Positions 1-8,272 of a DNA stretch of 64,000 bases are shown here, piece by piece. Both the position numbers and the translations under genes were made by a program. Source of the DNA: DASTQL01 sp035462375 (GTDB taxonomy: Bacteria; Actinomycetota; Actinomycetes; Jiangellales; Jiangellaceae); assembly GCA_035462375.1 (NCBI GenBank), contig DATHUJ010000109.1, positions 1-64,000 of the forward strand, in the 5' to 3' direction. Below the pieces are notes generated by a model that made no database searches, was not told where the DNA came from, and worked only from the letters and a program-made list of their open reading frames with translations. Position 1 is the stretch's first letter. Every line of letters begins with the position of its first letter.

Positions 1-885
1 GCCGACCACGTCGAAGCCGTCGAAGCGCAGCAGGTACATGTACGGGCTGGGGTTCTCCCGGCGGAGCACGCGGTAGACGTCGAGCGCGTCGGCGTCGCCG
101 GCGACCTCGAACCGCTGGGAGACGACCACCTGGAAGGCCTCCCCGGCCCGGATCTCCTCCTTCGCCTGCTCGACGGCGGCGAGGTAGTCCACCCGGTCGG
201 TCCCGCACCGGGTCGCGGGTGCGGCAGCGGGGTCGTAGGTGGCCACCGACGACGGGGTCGGGCCCGCGACCAGCTCGGTCATGCGGTCCAACCGCCGCAC
301 CGCGTCGGCCCACGCCTCGTCGACGCGCTCGTCGCTGTCGTCCCAGTTCACCGCGTTGGCCACGAGCAGCAGGGTGCCGTCCTCGTGGTCGAGGACGGCC
401 AGGTCGGTGGCCAGCATGAAGCCCAGCTCGGGCAGCCCCAGGTCGTCGGCCGTCAGTGCCGGGAGGCGCTCCAGCCGCCGTACGACGTCGTAGGCGAGGT
501 AGCCCACGAGCCCGCCGGTCAGCGGCGGGAGGTCCGGCGGCCTCGGGGTGTGCAGGGCGGCCAGCGTCCCGGCGAGGGCCTCGAGGGGGTTGCCGCCAGA
601 AGGCAGGCCCACGGGTGGGGTGCCCTCCCAGACCGCTCGGCCCTCCCGCTCGGTGAGGACCGCGGCCGAGCGGGCGCCCACGAAGGAGTAGCGCGACCAG
701 ACGCCGCCGTGCTCCGCGGACTCGAGCAGGAAGGTGCCCGGCCGGCTCCGGGCGAGCTTGAGGTAGACGCCGACCGGTGTCTCGCCGTCGGCGAGGAGCC
801 GGCGCACCACGGGGACGACCCGGCGGTCCCGGGCCAGCCGGCGGAAGGCAGGCAGGTCGGGGGCCACCGTCCCTCGGTCGGTCAC
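1..885 (-). CDS. trpE: anthranilate synthase component I (N-terminal part, cut by window edge)
   Basis: Anthranilate synthase large subunit, which converts chorismate to anthranilate at the first step of tryptophan synthesis. About 295 N-terminal residues are visible; the chorismate-binding C-terminal half lies beyond the left edge. The N-terminal segment has the family pattern ETPVGVYLKL followed by TFLLESAE, which is the LLES tryptophan feedback-binding motif, and then WSRYSFVG. The GTG start overlaps the hisI stop as GTGA, so the two genes are translationally coupled. This suits an actinobacterium in which one isomerase (PriA, also in this window) serves both the His and Trp pathways. Identity is firm; only the 3' part is missing. 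Confidence 0.93.
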   Translation of the reverse strand, partial: MTDRGTVAPDLPAFRRLARDRRVVPVVRRLLADGETPVGVYLKLARSRPGTFLLESAEHGGVWSRYSFVGARSAAVLTEREGRAVWEGTPPVGLPSGGNPLEALAGTLAALHTPRPPDLPPLTGGLVGYLAYDVVRRLERLPALTADDLGLPELGFMLATDLAVLDHEDGTLLLVANAVNWDDSDERVDEAWADAVRRLDRMTELVAGPTPSSVATYDPAAAPATRCGTDRVDYLAAVEQAKEEIRAGEAFQVVVSQRFEVAGDADALDVYRVLRRENPSPYMYLLRFDGFDVVG

Positions 886-1253
886 CTCCCGCCGCCGGCG
901 AGCAGCACGTCGGAGTCGAAGCAGGTGCGGCCACCGGTGTGGCAGGCGGCACCCTCCTGGTCGACGGTGAGCAGCACCGCGTCGCCGTCACAGTCCAGGC
1001 GCACTTCACGGACCCACTGGCGGTGCCCCGACGTCTCCCCCTTGACCCAGTACTCCTGCCGGCTTCGGGACCAGTAGGTCGCGCGCCCGGTGGTGAGGGT
1101 CCGGTGCAGCGCCTCGTCGTCCATCCACCCGACCATGAGCACCTCTCCGGTGCCGTGCTGCTGCACGACCGCGGCGACCAGTCCGTCGCGGTCGCGCTTG
1201 AGTCTCGCCGCGACCTGGGGATCCAACCCGGACGCTGCGGTGGGGGACGCCAT
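882..1253 (-). CDS. hisI: phosphoribosyl-AMP cyclohydrolase
   Basis: HisI opens the adenine ring of phosphoribosyl-AMP in step three of histidine synthesis, in the cytosol. The 123-residue protein has the normal single-domain length. It carries the zinc/metal motifs DCDGDAVLL and HTGGRTCF, and the WVKGETSGHRQ substrate segment near residue 70. The ATG at 1253 was preferred over the in-frame ATG at 1262 because a GACAAT -10-like hexamer ends exactly 7 nt upstream, as in other leaderless genes here. hisI is separated from the main his operon by about 5.8 kb and is paired with trpE through a GTGA overlap. Confidence 0.93.
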   Translation of the reverse strand: MASPTAASGLDPQVAARLKRDRDGLVAAVVQQHGTGEVLMVGWMDDEALHRTLTTGRATYWSRSRQEYWVKGETSGHRQWVREVRLDCDGDAVLLTVDQEGAACHTGGRTCFDSDVLLAGGGR

Positions 1254-1383
1254 GCGCGGCATTGTCCCGCATCGCTGCGCGCGGCCGGGTCGGCGGCCCG
1301 GCCGCTGTGGCCCCCCGGGCGGTCCGGCACACTTGCGCCGCCGTGACGAAGGACCGGGCGACGTACACGACGAGGGGCGCGAC

Positions 1384-1878
1384 ATGACGGGGTTCACGAA
1401 GGGGAGCGGGAGCCGGCGCCGCGTGGCGGCTCTCGTCGTCGCCGCGGCCGTGCTGACCAGCACGGCCTGCGGTGGCGACGCCGTCCGCAGTGACGAGAGC
1501 GGCGAGGTCACCCAGGCCGGGGACGTCGACGTCTTCGAGCTGTCGGTCGGCGACTGCCTGGAGGAGCGCGCCGAGGGGACGGTGACGGACGTGCAGGTCA
1601 TCCCGTGCTCGGAGGAGCACGACCAGGAGGTCTACGCCGAGTTCAGCCTGCCGGACGGCGAGTGGGCGGGCCAGGAGGAGACGGAGGTCGCCGTTGAGGA
1701 GGGCTGCTACGACCGCTTCGCGGACTTCGTCGGCGTGGCGTACGAGGAGTCCGAGCTCGACTTCGCCTACGTGATGCCGACCGAGGAGTCCTGGGCGGAC
1801 GGCGACCGTGTCGTCCACTGCACCGTCTTCGACTCGGCCGGACCGGTCACCGGCTCGCTCGCGGACGCCGGGCGCTGA
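1384..1878 (+). CDS. lipoprotein with septum-formation-type domain
   Basis: A 164-residue secreted lipoprotein. It has an Arg-rich N-terminus (GSRRRVAAL), a hydrophobic stretch and a lipobox around LTSTAC, so Cys about 30 is the expected lipidation site. The mature part has VGDCLEE and then VIPCSEEHDQEVYAEF. This is the GDC...PC..HD.EVY pattern of the actinobacterial 'septum formation' domain family; three cysteines are conserved. Its job is not established, and the family name rests on little experiment. The ATG is preceded by GAGGGG at good spacing. It stands alone between hisI and the convergent ABC exporter genes, with only 10 bp to the latter. Confidence 0.8.
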   Translation: MTGFTKGSGSRRRVAALVVAAAVLTSTACGGDAVRSDESGEVTQAGDVDVFELSVGDCLEERAEGTVTDVQVIPCSEEHDQEVYAEFSLPDGEWAGQEETEVAVEEGCYDRFADFVGVAYEESELDFAYVMPTEESWADGDRVVHCTVFDSAGPVTGSLADAGR

Positions 1879-1888
1879 GCCCGGTGTG

Positions 1889-3697
1889 TCACCGCGACTG
1901 GGACACCCAGGCGCGGTGCATGCGGGCGTACGGGCCCCCGGCGCGCACCAGGTCGGCGTGCCGCCCCCGCTCGGCGAGCCGACCCCGGTCGAAGACCAAC
2001 ACCTCGTCGGCGGCCTCCGCCGTCGACAACCGGTGGGCGATGGTGACCGCCGTACGGCCGCGGGTGACCCCCTCGAGGGCACGAGCGAGCCGCACCTCGG
2101 TGGCGGGGTCGACGGCGCTGGTGGCCTCGTCGAGCACCAGCAGGTCCGGGTCGGCCAGGTAGGCGCGAGCCAGTGCGACGAGCTGGCGCTCGCCGGCCGA
2201 CAGCGACTCGCCGCGCTGCCCGACCGGGGTCTGCAGTCCCGCGGGCAGCGACTCGAGCCAGTCGGCCAGGCCGAGCTCGGTGAGCGCGAGCCGGACGTCG
2301 TCGTCGGAGGAACCCGACCGGCCCAGCGCGATGTTGGCTCCGAGGGTGGCGTCGAAGAGGAAGCCGTCCTGGGGAACCATGACGACCCGACGCCGGAGGG
2401 AGTCGAACCGCACCCGGCGCAGGTCGACGCCGTCGACCAGCACCCGCCCCGCCCTCGGGTCCATCAGGCGGGTCAGCAGCTTGGCGAAGGTCGTCTTGCC
2501 CGAGCCGGTCTCCCCCACGACGGCAACGCGGGAGCGCGCCCGCAGGGTCACGTCGACGTCGTGGAGCACCGTGGGCCCGGACGGGTACGCGTACGACACG
2601 TGCTCGAAGCGCACCTCGACCGGGCCCTGCGGAAGCACGACACCCGCCGGTCCCGGGTCGGCCACGTCGGCCGGGGTGTCCAGGACCCCCAGCACCCGAC
2701 GCCAGCCGGCGACCGCGTTCTGGGCCTCGTTGAGCACCTCCGTCCCGATCTGCACCGGCCCGACGAAGAGCGTCACGAGGAAGAGGAAGGCGAGCAACCG
2801 GCCGAGCGTGATCTCGCCGGCGACCCCGAGCAGGACGCCCACGACGACCACCGCGGCATTGGCCACGCCGGCGACGACCTCGCCGGTGGAGAAGGTCAGG
2901 GCCACGAGCTTCTGCGCCCGGGTGGCCGCGACCCGGTGCCGTTCGACGGCGGTGTCGATGCGTTCCTGGGTGCGCGCCTCGGCCGCGTACGCCCGGACCA
3001 CCTGGGCGCCGACCACGGACTCGGAGACGGCCCCGAGCATGGCGCCGACGCGCTCCCGGACCACCCCGTACGCCGACGCGACCCGCCGCTGGAAGGTGCG
3101 CAGCAGCACGAACAGCGGCAGGAAGCACACCCAGACGAGGACGGTGAGCTGCCACGAGTAGACGGCCATGACGGCCGTTGACAGCAGCAGCTGGCCGACG
3201 CTCACGACCAGGAGCAGCCCACCCCATTGGACGAACTGCGAGAGCGTGTCGACGTCGCTGGTCACCCGGGAGACCAGGGCCCCGCGTCGCTCGGTGCTCT
3301 GCGTGAGCACGGACAGGTCGTGGACGTGTCGGAACGCCGCGGTGCGCAGCGTGGCCAGCCCGGCTTCCGACGCCCGGAAGATCCGGTAGTTCATCAGGTA
3401 CGCGGCCAGTGCGGTCACCCCCACGGCGACCACGGCGAGCAGGGCGGTGGCGCGGACGAATGCCAGGTCGGCGCCACCGGGGGCCAGCAGGCCCCGGTCG
3501 ACCGTCTGCTGGACGGCGATCGGGACGACGATGCGTCCGGCGGTCGCCACGAGCGCCAGCACGAGGGTGAGTCCGATGCCGTCGCGGATCTCGGGCGAGA
3601 GCACCAGTCCGCGACGGATCGTCCGCCAGGCGGTGTCCGTACCCAGCCGGACGGCACTCGTGGTCGCGGCCGAGGACGGTACCGGTCCCGCGGTCAC
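1889..3697 (-). CDS. ABC exporter half-transporter, subunit with intact Walker B glutamate
   Basis: A 602-residue half-transporter with an N-terminal six-helix membrane domain (about 35-320) and a C-terminal nucleotide-binding domain. Visible are Walker A GETGSGKT (395-402), the Q-loop around 443, a deviant signature LSAGE (499-503), Walker B LLVLDE (519-524) and the H-loop IAHR with His about 555. It overlaps its partner upstream as GTGA, and both subunits are 602 residues. The catalytic Glu and His are present here, while the signature is altered. In heterodimeric exporters this pairs with the partner's degenerate Walker B to make one inactive ATP site. The substrate cannot be read from sequence. 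Confidence 0.9.
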   Translation of the reverse strand: MTAGPVPSSAATTSAVRLGTDTAWRTIRRGLVLSPEIRDGIGLTLVLALVATAGRIVVPIAVQQTVDRGLLAPGGADLAFVRATALLAVVAVGVTALAAYLMNYRIFRASEAGLATLRTAAFRHVHDLSVLTQSTERRGALVSRVTSDVDTLSQFVQWGGLLLVVSVGQLLLSTAVMAVYSWQLTVLVWVCFLPLFVLLRTFQRRVASAYGVVRERVGAMLGAVSESVVGAQVVRAYAAEARTQERIDTAVERHRVAATRAQKLVALTFSTGEVVAGVANAAVVVVGVLLGVAGEITLGRLLAFLFLVTLFVGPVQIGTEVLNEAQNAVAGWRRVLGVLDTPADVADPGPAGVVLPQGPVEVRFEHVSYAYPSGPTVLHDVDVTLRARSRVAVVGETGSGKTTFAKLLTRLMDPRAGRVLVDGVDLRRVRFDSLRRRVVMVPQDGFLFDATLGANIALGRSGSSDDDVRLALTELGLADWLESLPAGLQTPVGQRGESLSAGERQLVALARAYLADPDLLVLDEATSAVDPATEVRLARALEGVTRGRTAVTIAHRLSTAEAADEVLVFDRGRLAERGRHADLVRAGGPYARMHRAWVSQSR

Positions 3698-5502
3698 GAC
3701 GCACCGTCCCGGGCCAGCGCGGCCCGCTCCGCCGCGTCCCGTTCGTACGCCGTCAGCAGGTCGCGGTACCCGGCGGATCGGGCCATGAGCTGCTCGTGGG
3801 TGCCGCGGTCGGCGACGCGTCCCTGCTCGACGTAGACGACCTCGTCGGCGAGCGCGATGGTGGCGCGCCGGTAGGCCACGACGACGACCGTGGCGGGCAG
3901 CGCGGCCTCGCGGAGCCCGGCGAGGATCCGGCGCTCGACCTCGGGGTCGACCGCGCTCGTCGCGTCGTCCAGGACGAGCAGGCGTGGGTGGCGCACCAGC
4001 GCACGGGCCAGCGCGAGCCGTTGTCGCTGGCCGCCTGACAGGGTGGCCCCGCGTTCGCCCACGACGGTGTCCAGGCCCTGGGGCAGCTCCGCGACGAACC
4101 GGTCCGCCTGGGCCAACCGCAGGGCGGCCCACACCTCGCCGTCATCGATCGCGAGGCCCAGCGTCACGTTGTCCCGGATCGAGTCCTCGAAGACGAAGGC
4201 ATGCTGGAAGACCAGGGCGGCCCGCCCCGCCACCGCCCCGGCGGGAAGGTCGCGCAGGTCCACACCGTCCGACCGCACCGCGCCGGTCCGCGGGTCGACC
4301 AGCCGCACGAGCAACGACGCGACCGTGGACTTGCCCGACCCCGTCGGCCCGACGACGGCCACCGTACGGCCGGGTGCCACGGCGAAGTCGACGTCGTGCA
4401 GGACGTCGCGACCGTCGACGTAGGCGTAGCGCACGTGCTCGACCCGCAGGTCGACCGGCTGGTCGGCGGCCGTCGCCGCGGACGGTCCGTACTGGAGCTC
4501 GCCCGTGGCCCGCAACACGGCGTCGACGCGGCGCCAGCCGACGACCGACCGGGGCAGCTCCCCGAGGACCCACCCGATCGCCCGTACCGGGAAAGCCACG
4601 ACGGTGAGGAGATAGGCGACCTGGACCAGCGTCCCGGGCTCCAGCAGGCCGGCCTCGATCCGGGCGGAGCCGACCAGCAGGACGGCGACGACGCCCAGAC
4701 TGGGCAGCGCCTCGAGGACCGGGTCGAAGGCCCCCCGCACCCGTCCCACCTGGACGTTGGCCCGCCGCAGGTCGTCGGCCCGCCGCGCGAACCGCTCGGT
4801 CTCCTCGGCCTCGCGGCCCAGCGCCTTGACGACGAGCGCCCCGTCGAAGGACTCGTGGGCGACTTCGGAGAGCTCCGCACGCAGCGCCTGGGCCCGGGTC
4901 GCCAGCGGCGACAGCCGGCGCTGGTAGAGCAGGTTGACGCCGAGGATCGCCGGGAACACGAGCAGCCCGATAGCCGCGAGGACGGGGTCCGCGAGGACCA
5001 TGGCGACGACCGCGGTGGCCAGCATGACCAGGACGCCGACGGCCATCGGGAACGGCGCGATCGGGTACCAGGTGGCTTCCACGTCGGCGTTCGCGTTGGA
5101 GAGCAGCTGCCCCGTCGGGTGGCGGTGGTGCCACGCGAGCGGCAGGCGCAGGTACTGGCGCGTGACGGCGCGCCGGTAGCGAGCCTGCAGCCGGTACTGC
5201 ATGATGCCGGCGAACAGCCGCCGGACCACGATGCCCGCTGCCTTGAGCACCCCGACACCGACGATCGCCGCCGCGGCCGCGGCGAGGGCGGCGGCGGTGG
5301 TCTCCCCCTCGCGGAACGCCGGGACGATCACCCGGTCCGTGACCGCCCCGATGACGGTCGCCGTCGCCACCGTCGCGACGCCGTAGACGGCGCTGCCGGC
5401 GACCGACACCGCGAAGACGCGGGGCTCGGTGCGGACGGCCACCCCGAGCACGCGGAGCCCCTCCCGGAGCGTCACCGGGTCGCGTGGGCTGCCCTCGGTC
5501 AC
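3694..5502 (-). CDS. ABC exporter half-transporter, degenerate-site subunit
   Basis: First gene of the exporter pair, 602 residues: membrane domain to about 330, then the ATPase domain. Walker A GPTGSGKS (385-392) and the signature LSGGQ (488-492) are canonical. Walker B, however, reads LLVLDD (508-513), with Asp in place of the catalytic Glu, and the switch His is replaced by Tyr (VVAYRR, about 544). These are the marks of the non-hydrolysing site of a heterodimeric exporter; its signature would complete the active site of the partner. The GTG start has a GAAGGGA ribosome site 4 nt upstream. The gene is divergent from the gene at 5579. Confidence 0.9.
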   Translation of the reverse strand: MTEGSPRDPVTLREGLRVLGVAVRTEPRVFAVSVAGSAVYGVATVATATVIGAVTDRVIVPAFREGETTAAALAAAAAAIVGVGVLKAAGIVVRRLFAGIMQYRLQARYRRAVTRQYLRLPLAWHHRHPTGQLLSNANADVEATWYPIAPFPMAVGVLVMLATAVVAMVLADPVLAAIGLLVFPAILGVNLLYQRRLSPLATRAQALRAELSEVAHESFDGALVVKALGREAEETERFARRADDLRRANVQVGRVRGAFDPVLEALPSLGVVAVLLVGSARIEAGLLEPGTLVQVAYLLTVVAFPVRAIGWVLGELPRSVVGWRRVDAVLRATGELQYGPSAATAADQPVDLRVEHVRYAYVDGRDVLHDVDFAVAPGRTVAVVGPTGSGKSTVASLLVRLVDPRTGAVRSDGVDLRDLPAGAVAGRAALVFQHAFVFEDSIRDNVTLGLAIDDGEVWAALRLAQADRFVAELPQGLDTVVGERGATLSGGQRQRLALARALVRHPRLLVLDDATSAVDPEVERRILAGLREAALPATVVVVAYRRATIALADEVVYVEQGRVADRGTHEQLMARSAGYRDLLTAYERDAAERAALARDGAS

Positions 5503-5565
5503 GCCGTCCCTTCCCCGTCGGCCGGCCGACCCGCTGCCGACCCGCTGCCGACCCGCAGGCCACCG

Positions 5566-5571
5566 TACGGT
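5566..5571 (+). promoter_or_regulatory. candidate -10 element of a leaderless transcript
   Basis: TACGGT lies exactly 7 nt before the ATG at 5579, so the mRNA would start at or next to the start codon. There is no Shine-Dalgarno sequence and no clear -35. Confidence 0.5.
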
Positions 5572-5578
5572 GTCCGGC

Positions 5579-6217
5579 ATGAGCGGCTTCGCACGGACCG
5601 AGCGGCTGGACCTCGCCCGGACCCTGCTCGAGGTGGGCCCCGACGCGCCGACGTTGTGCGAGGGGTGGACGGCCCGGGATCTGGCGGCGCACCTGGTGGT
5701 CCGCGAGACCCGGGCGGACGCAGCCCCCGGGATCGTCGTGCCCCTGCTGAGCGGCTGGACGGAGCGTGTGCAGCGGGGCTTCGCCCGCCAGCCGTACGAC
5801 GGCCTGGTCGAGCGGTTCCGCCACCCCCCGGCCTGGGCGCCCATGTCGTGGGGCCCGCTCGAGGAGGCGGTCAACCTCACGGAGCACTTCGTCCACCATG
5901 AAGACGTCCGCCGGGCGGTGGAGGGGTGGCAGCGCCGCCGGCTGCCCGACGCGTACGAGGAGGCGCTCTGGCGTCATCTGACCAGCCGGGCGAAGGTGTT
6001 CTTCTCCCGGTCACCCGTCGGCGTCGTTCTACGGCGGCCGGACGGGCAGGCCGCGGTGGGCAAGCCGGGGACGCCCGCCGTGACGTTGGTGGGCCGGCCT
6101 CAGGAGCTCGTCCTGTACGCCTTCGGGCGCAGGGCCCAGGCGCTGGTCCAGGTCGAGGGTGCCCCGGAGACGGTCGAGGCCTTCCGGCGGGGTCGGGCGG
6201 CGCCTGAACCCAGCTGA
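5579..6217 (+). CDS. DinB/maleylpyruvate-isomerase-fold protein, TIGR03085-like
   Basis: A 212-residue cytosolic protein of the actinobacterial metal-binding DinB-like superfamily. The N-terminal part has LCEGWTARDLAAHLVVRE, the usual helix with a metal-binding His. HFVHHEDVRRA in the middle supplies further His ligands, and RSPVGVVLRRPDG plus GRPQELVLYAFGR follow in the C-terminal half. Some members of the superfamily use mycothiol, but no reaction can be assigned here. The ATG is chosen because it starts the homologous region and sits 7 nt after a TACGGT -10 element. It is transcribed divergently from the ABC exporter. Confidence 0.8.
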   Translation: MSGFARTERLDLARTLLEVGPDAPTLCEGWTARDLAAHLVVRETRADAAPGIVVPLLSGWTERVQRGFARQPYDGLVERFRHPPAWAPMSWGPLEEAVNLTEHFVHHEDVRRAVEGWQRRRLPDAYEEALWRHLTSRAKVFFSRSPVGVVLRRPDGQAAVGKPGTPAVTLVGRPQELVLYAFGRRAQALVQVEGAPETVEAFRRGRAAPEPS

Positions 6218-6546
6218 GTCGGCCTGCCCGGCCGCGCGCTCGTCCACATCTGGGGGTGTCGGGTCGGGGGGCCGTGTTCGAACGTGTGTACGATAGTGGG
6301 GACGGATGTGGCGGCCGCACCCGACGCGCCCACCTCGAATCCGACATCCACCACCGAACCGCCCCCTCCGGCTCCCGGAGGTCTCCCGGTTTCGCGCCAC
6401 TGCGAGCCTGCCCAACGGCTGAGCACGCCCGACCCGCGCCCTGGGAGCGAACGGTCCTCGCGCGCCGAAGCTCGCCACGACGAGTGGGCGCCGGCGAGCA
6501 GGGCGACGGCGTTGTCGTCGTCCGGAGCTGCTCCGCCGGCTACGCG
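6218..6546. other. gene-free 329-bp stretch with an orphan LexA-like box
   Basis: No convincing gene is seen here on either strand. It contains TCGAAC-GTGT-GTACGA at 6278-6293, one base off the actinobacterial LexA consensus TCGAAC-N4-GTTCGA. A TACGAT -10-like hexamer overlaps its right half (6289-6294), and an ATG follows at 6306. That ATG opens a 38-codon frame with no recognisable content. Box and promoter of this shape often precede DUF222/HNH (13E12-type) genes, so this may be the stub of a lost gene. Confidence 0.45.
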
Positions 6547-6921
6547 TCAGCCGACGCGCTGCATCCACTCGGGCTCGGTGAGGGCCACCGCGATGAGACC
6601 GAGATCCAGGATGACGCCGAAGACCAGCCGGACGTCCCAGAAGCAGATCAGCAGGACGAGCGACAGGACCGACGCGATGAGGGTGAGCACCGGCCAGGCT
6701 CCTGCCAGTCCCGGGACCCCCCACACGGCGAGGCCGACCAGGGCGAAGGCGACGACCGTCCCCACGATCAGCACGATGCCGACGCTCCGCCGGACCGAGA
6801 CCGGGACGATCCACGAGTCCTTGAGCGTGAATTCCGGAACGTCCGGCGCGACGTAGAGCAGGTGGACCAGGCCGTGCGCGATCACTAGGACACCCACCAC
6901 CGCCCGGATCACCACGATCAC
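6547..6921 (-). CDS. small four-helix membrane protein of unknown function
   Basis: A 124-residue integral membrane protein with about four hydrophobic segments: residues 2-20, 44-64, 70-90 and 95-115. The first begins VIVVIRAVVGVLVIAHGLVH, with two His residues inside the helix. No family is recognised with certainty. The GTG start was chosen because longer frames add an Arg/Gly-rich stretch typical of non-coding GC-rich DNA, and because a GGGGAGG sequence lies 10 nt upstream. It lies downstream of the his operon terminator and is probably a separate transcript. Confidence 0.65.
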   Translation of the reverse strand: MIVVIRAVVGVLVIAHGLVHLLYVAPDVPEFTLKDSWIVPVSVRRSVGIVLIVGTVVAFALVGLAVWGVPGLAGAWPVLTLIASVLSLVLLICFWDVRLVFGVILDLGLIAVALTEPEWMQRVG

Positions 6922-6992
6922 CTGCTCACCGCCTCCCCGTTGCGGAGCCGTGCCGCGAGGTCCACCACGACGCCTCCCGCTCACACGCCTTT

Positions 6993-7048
6993 GGGGATCC
7001 TCCGACCCTTGTCCCACGTCGACCCCCGGGCAAGGGTCGGAGGGCCCC
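6993..7048 (-). terminator. strong terminator hairpin of the his operon
   Basis: A perfect 13-bp inverted repeat (6999-7011 with 7031-7043, arms CCTCCGACCCTTG and its complement) is extended by GGGG/CCCC outside a small internal mismatch, with a 19-nt loop. It starts 22 bp after the hisF stop. It has no U-tract, as usual in high-GC actinobacteria, and could act in both directions. Confidence 0.75.
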
Positions 7049-7069
7049 GGCCGGGCGAGCCCGCCGGAG

Positions 7070-7840
7070 TCAGCGCACGGGCAGGCCGCTCGCCCGGAGG
7101 GCGGCCTTGACCTGGGGGATGCGCAGGCGGCCGAAGTGGAAGACGCTCGCGGCAAGCACCGCGTCGGCGCCGGCGCGCACCGCGGGTGCGAAGTGCTCGA
7201 GCTCCCCGGCACCGCCACTGGCGACGACCGGGACATCGACGGCGTCGCGTACCGCGGCGATCATCGCCAGGTCGTAGCCGTCCCGGGTGCCGTCCGCGTC
7301 CATGGAGTTGAGCAGGATCTCCCCGGCACCGAGCTCGGCCGCCCGCGTCGCCCAGCCGACGGCGTCGATCCCGGTGCCCCGGCGCCCACCGTGGGTCGTG
7401 ACCTCCCACCCCGAGTCGGTCGTGGTCCCCGGAGGGCAGCGGCGAGCGTCGACGGACAGGACGAGCACCTGGTTGCCGAAGCGCTCGGCGATCGCTGCTA
7501 CCAGCTCCGGGCGGGCGACGGCCGCCGTGTTGACGCCCACCTTGTCGGCCCCGGCCCGTAGCAGCCGGTCGACGTCGTCGACGGTCCGGATCCCGCCCCC
7601 CACCGTCAGCGGGATGAACACCTGCTCCGCCGTCCGCGACACGACCTCGTAGGTGGTGGTCCGCGAGTCCGACGAGGCCGTGATGTCGAGGAAGACGAGC
7701 TCGTCGGCCCCCTCGGCGTCGTAGGCCCGCGCCATCTCGACGGGGTCCCCCGCGTCCCGCAGGTCGACGAAGTTCACCCCCTTGACCACCCGGCCCGCGT
7801 CGACGTCGAGGCACGGGATCACCCGCACGGAGACCGTCAC
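7070..7840 (-). CDS. hisF: imidazole glycerol phosphate synthase, cyclase subunit
   Basis: HisF is the (beta/alpha)8 cyclase that, with HisH, makes imidazole glycerol phosphate and AICAR from PRFAR. Its 256 residues are normal. The catalytic aspartates appear in VIPCLDVDAGRVVKGV (Asp about 12) and LNSMDADGTRDGYD (Asp about 134). Phosphate loops TVGGGIR and VVASGGAG are also present, as is LSVDAR. The GTG start overlaps the ridA stop as GTGA. It is the last his gene before the long terminator hairpin. Confidence 0.96.
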   Translation of the reverse strand: MTVSVRVIPCLDVDAGRVVKGVNFVDLRDAGDPVEMARAYDAEGADELVFLDITASSDSRTTTYEVVSRTAEQVFIPLTVGGGIRTVDDVDRLLRAGADKVGVNTAAVARPELVAAIAERFGNQVLVLSVDARRCPPGTTTDSGWEVTTHGGRRGTGIDAVGWATRAAELGAGEILLNSMDADGTRDGYDLAMIAAVRDAVDVPVVASGGAGELEHFAPAVRAGADAVLAASVFHFGRLRIPQVKAALRASGLPVR

Positions 7841-8250
7841 GGCCCTGGCCCCCCCAGGCCCGTCCCGACGCCCGGCCGGTACGCCACCGCCTCGACCTCC
7901 ACGAGCATGCGCGGGTCGATCAGGGCACGCACCTCCACCATGCTGGTGGCCGGCAGGATCGCGCCGAAGGCCTCGCCGTGCGCGCGGCCGTAGTCGCGCC
8001 AGCGACCGATGTCGGTGACGAAGATCCTGGTCCGGACGACGTCGTCAAGCCCGGAGCCGACCTGACCGAGGGCCCAGGCGACGTTGCGCAACGCCTGCAC
8101 CGTCTGGGCGTAGGCATCGTCCTCGTGGACCACCTCGCCGTCGACGATGGACGTGCAGCCGGTGACCCAGACGTGGTCGCCCGCCGCCACCGCACGGCTG
8201 TAACCCACCACCGGCTCCCACGGAGCCCCCGACGTCACCCTGCGCACCAC
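7837..8250 (-). CDS. RidA/YjgF-family imine deaminase-like protein
   Basis: A 137-residue RidA-type protein with the family core: VTGCTSIVDGEVV in the first half, then AYAQTVQALRNVAWAL, VVRTRIFVTDIGRW and PATSMVEVRALIDPRMLVEV. The Arg in VVRTRIFV corresponds to the imine-binding Arg of RidA. RidA proteins hydrolyse reactive enamine/imine products of PLP enzymes. Its place between priA and hisF is a conserved actinobacterial arrangement, and a link to HisC or to the His/Trp pathway can only be inferred. Several GTG codons (8250, 8247, 8238) could start it. Confidence 0.85.
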   Translation of the reverse strand: MVRRVTSGAPWEPVVGYSRAVAAGDHVWVTGCTSIVDGEVVHEDDAYAQTVQALRNVAWALGQVGSGLDDVVRTRIFVTDIGRWRDYGRAHGEAFGAILPATSMVEVRALIDPRMLVEVEAVAYRPGVGTGLGGPGP

Positions 8251-8272
8251 GGCCGCCAGCGTAGGACCGGCC

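Noticed and set aside
4201..5901. A 566-codon plus-strand frame across the ABC transporter and the gene at 5579
   Set aside because: It crosses real genes on both strands and has low-complexity Arg/Asp/Gly content.
6306..6422. 38-codon ORF after the orphan LexA-like box
   Set aside because: Pro/Arg-rich product without ribosome site or recognisable features; looks like non-coding GC-rich sequence.
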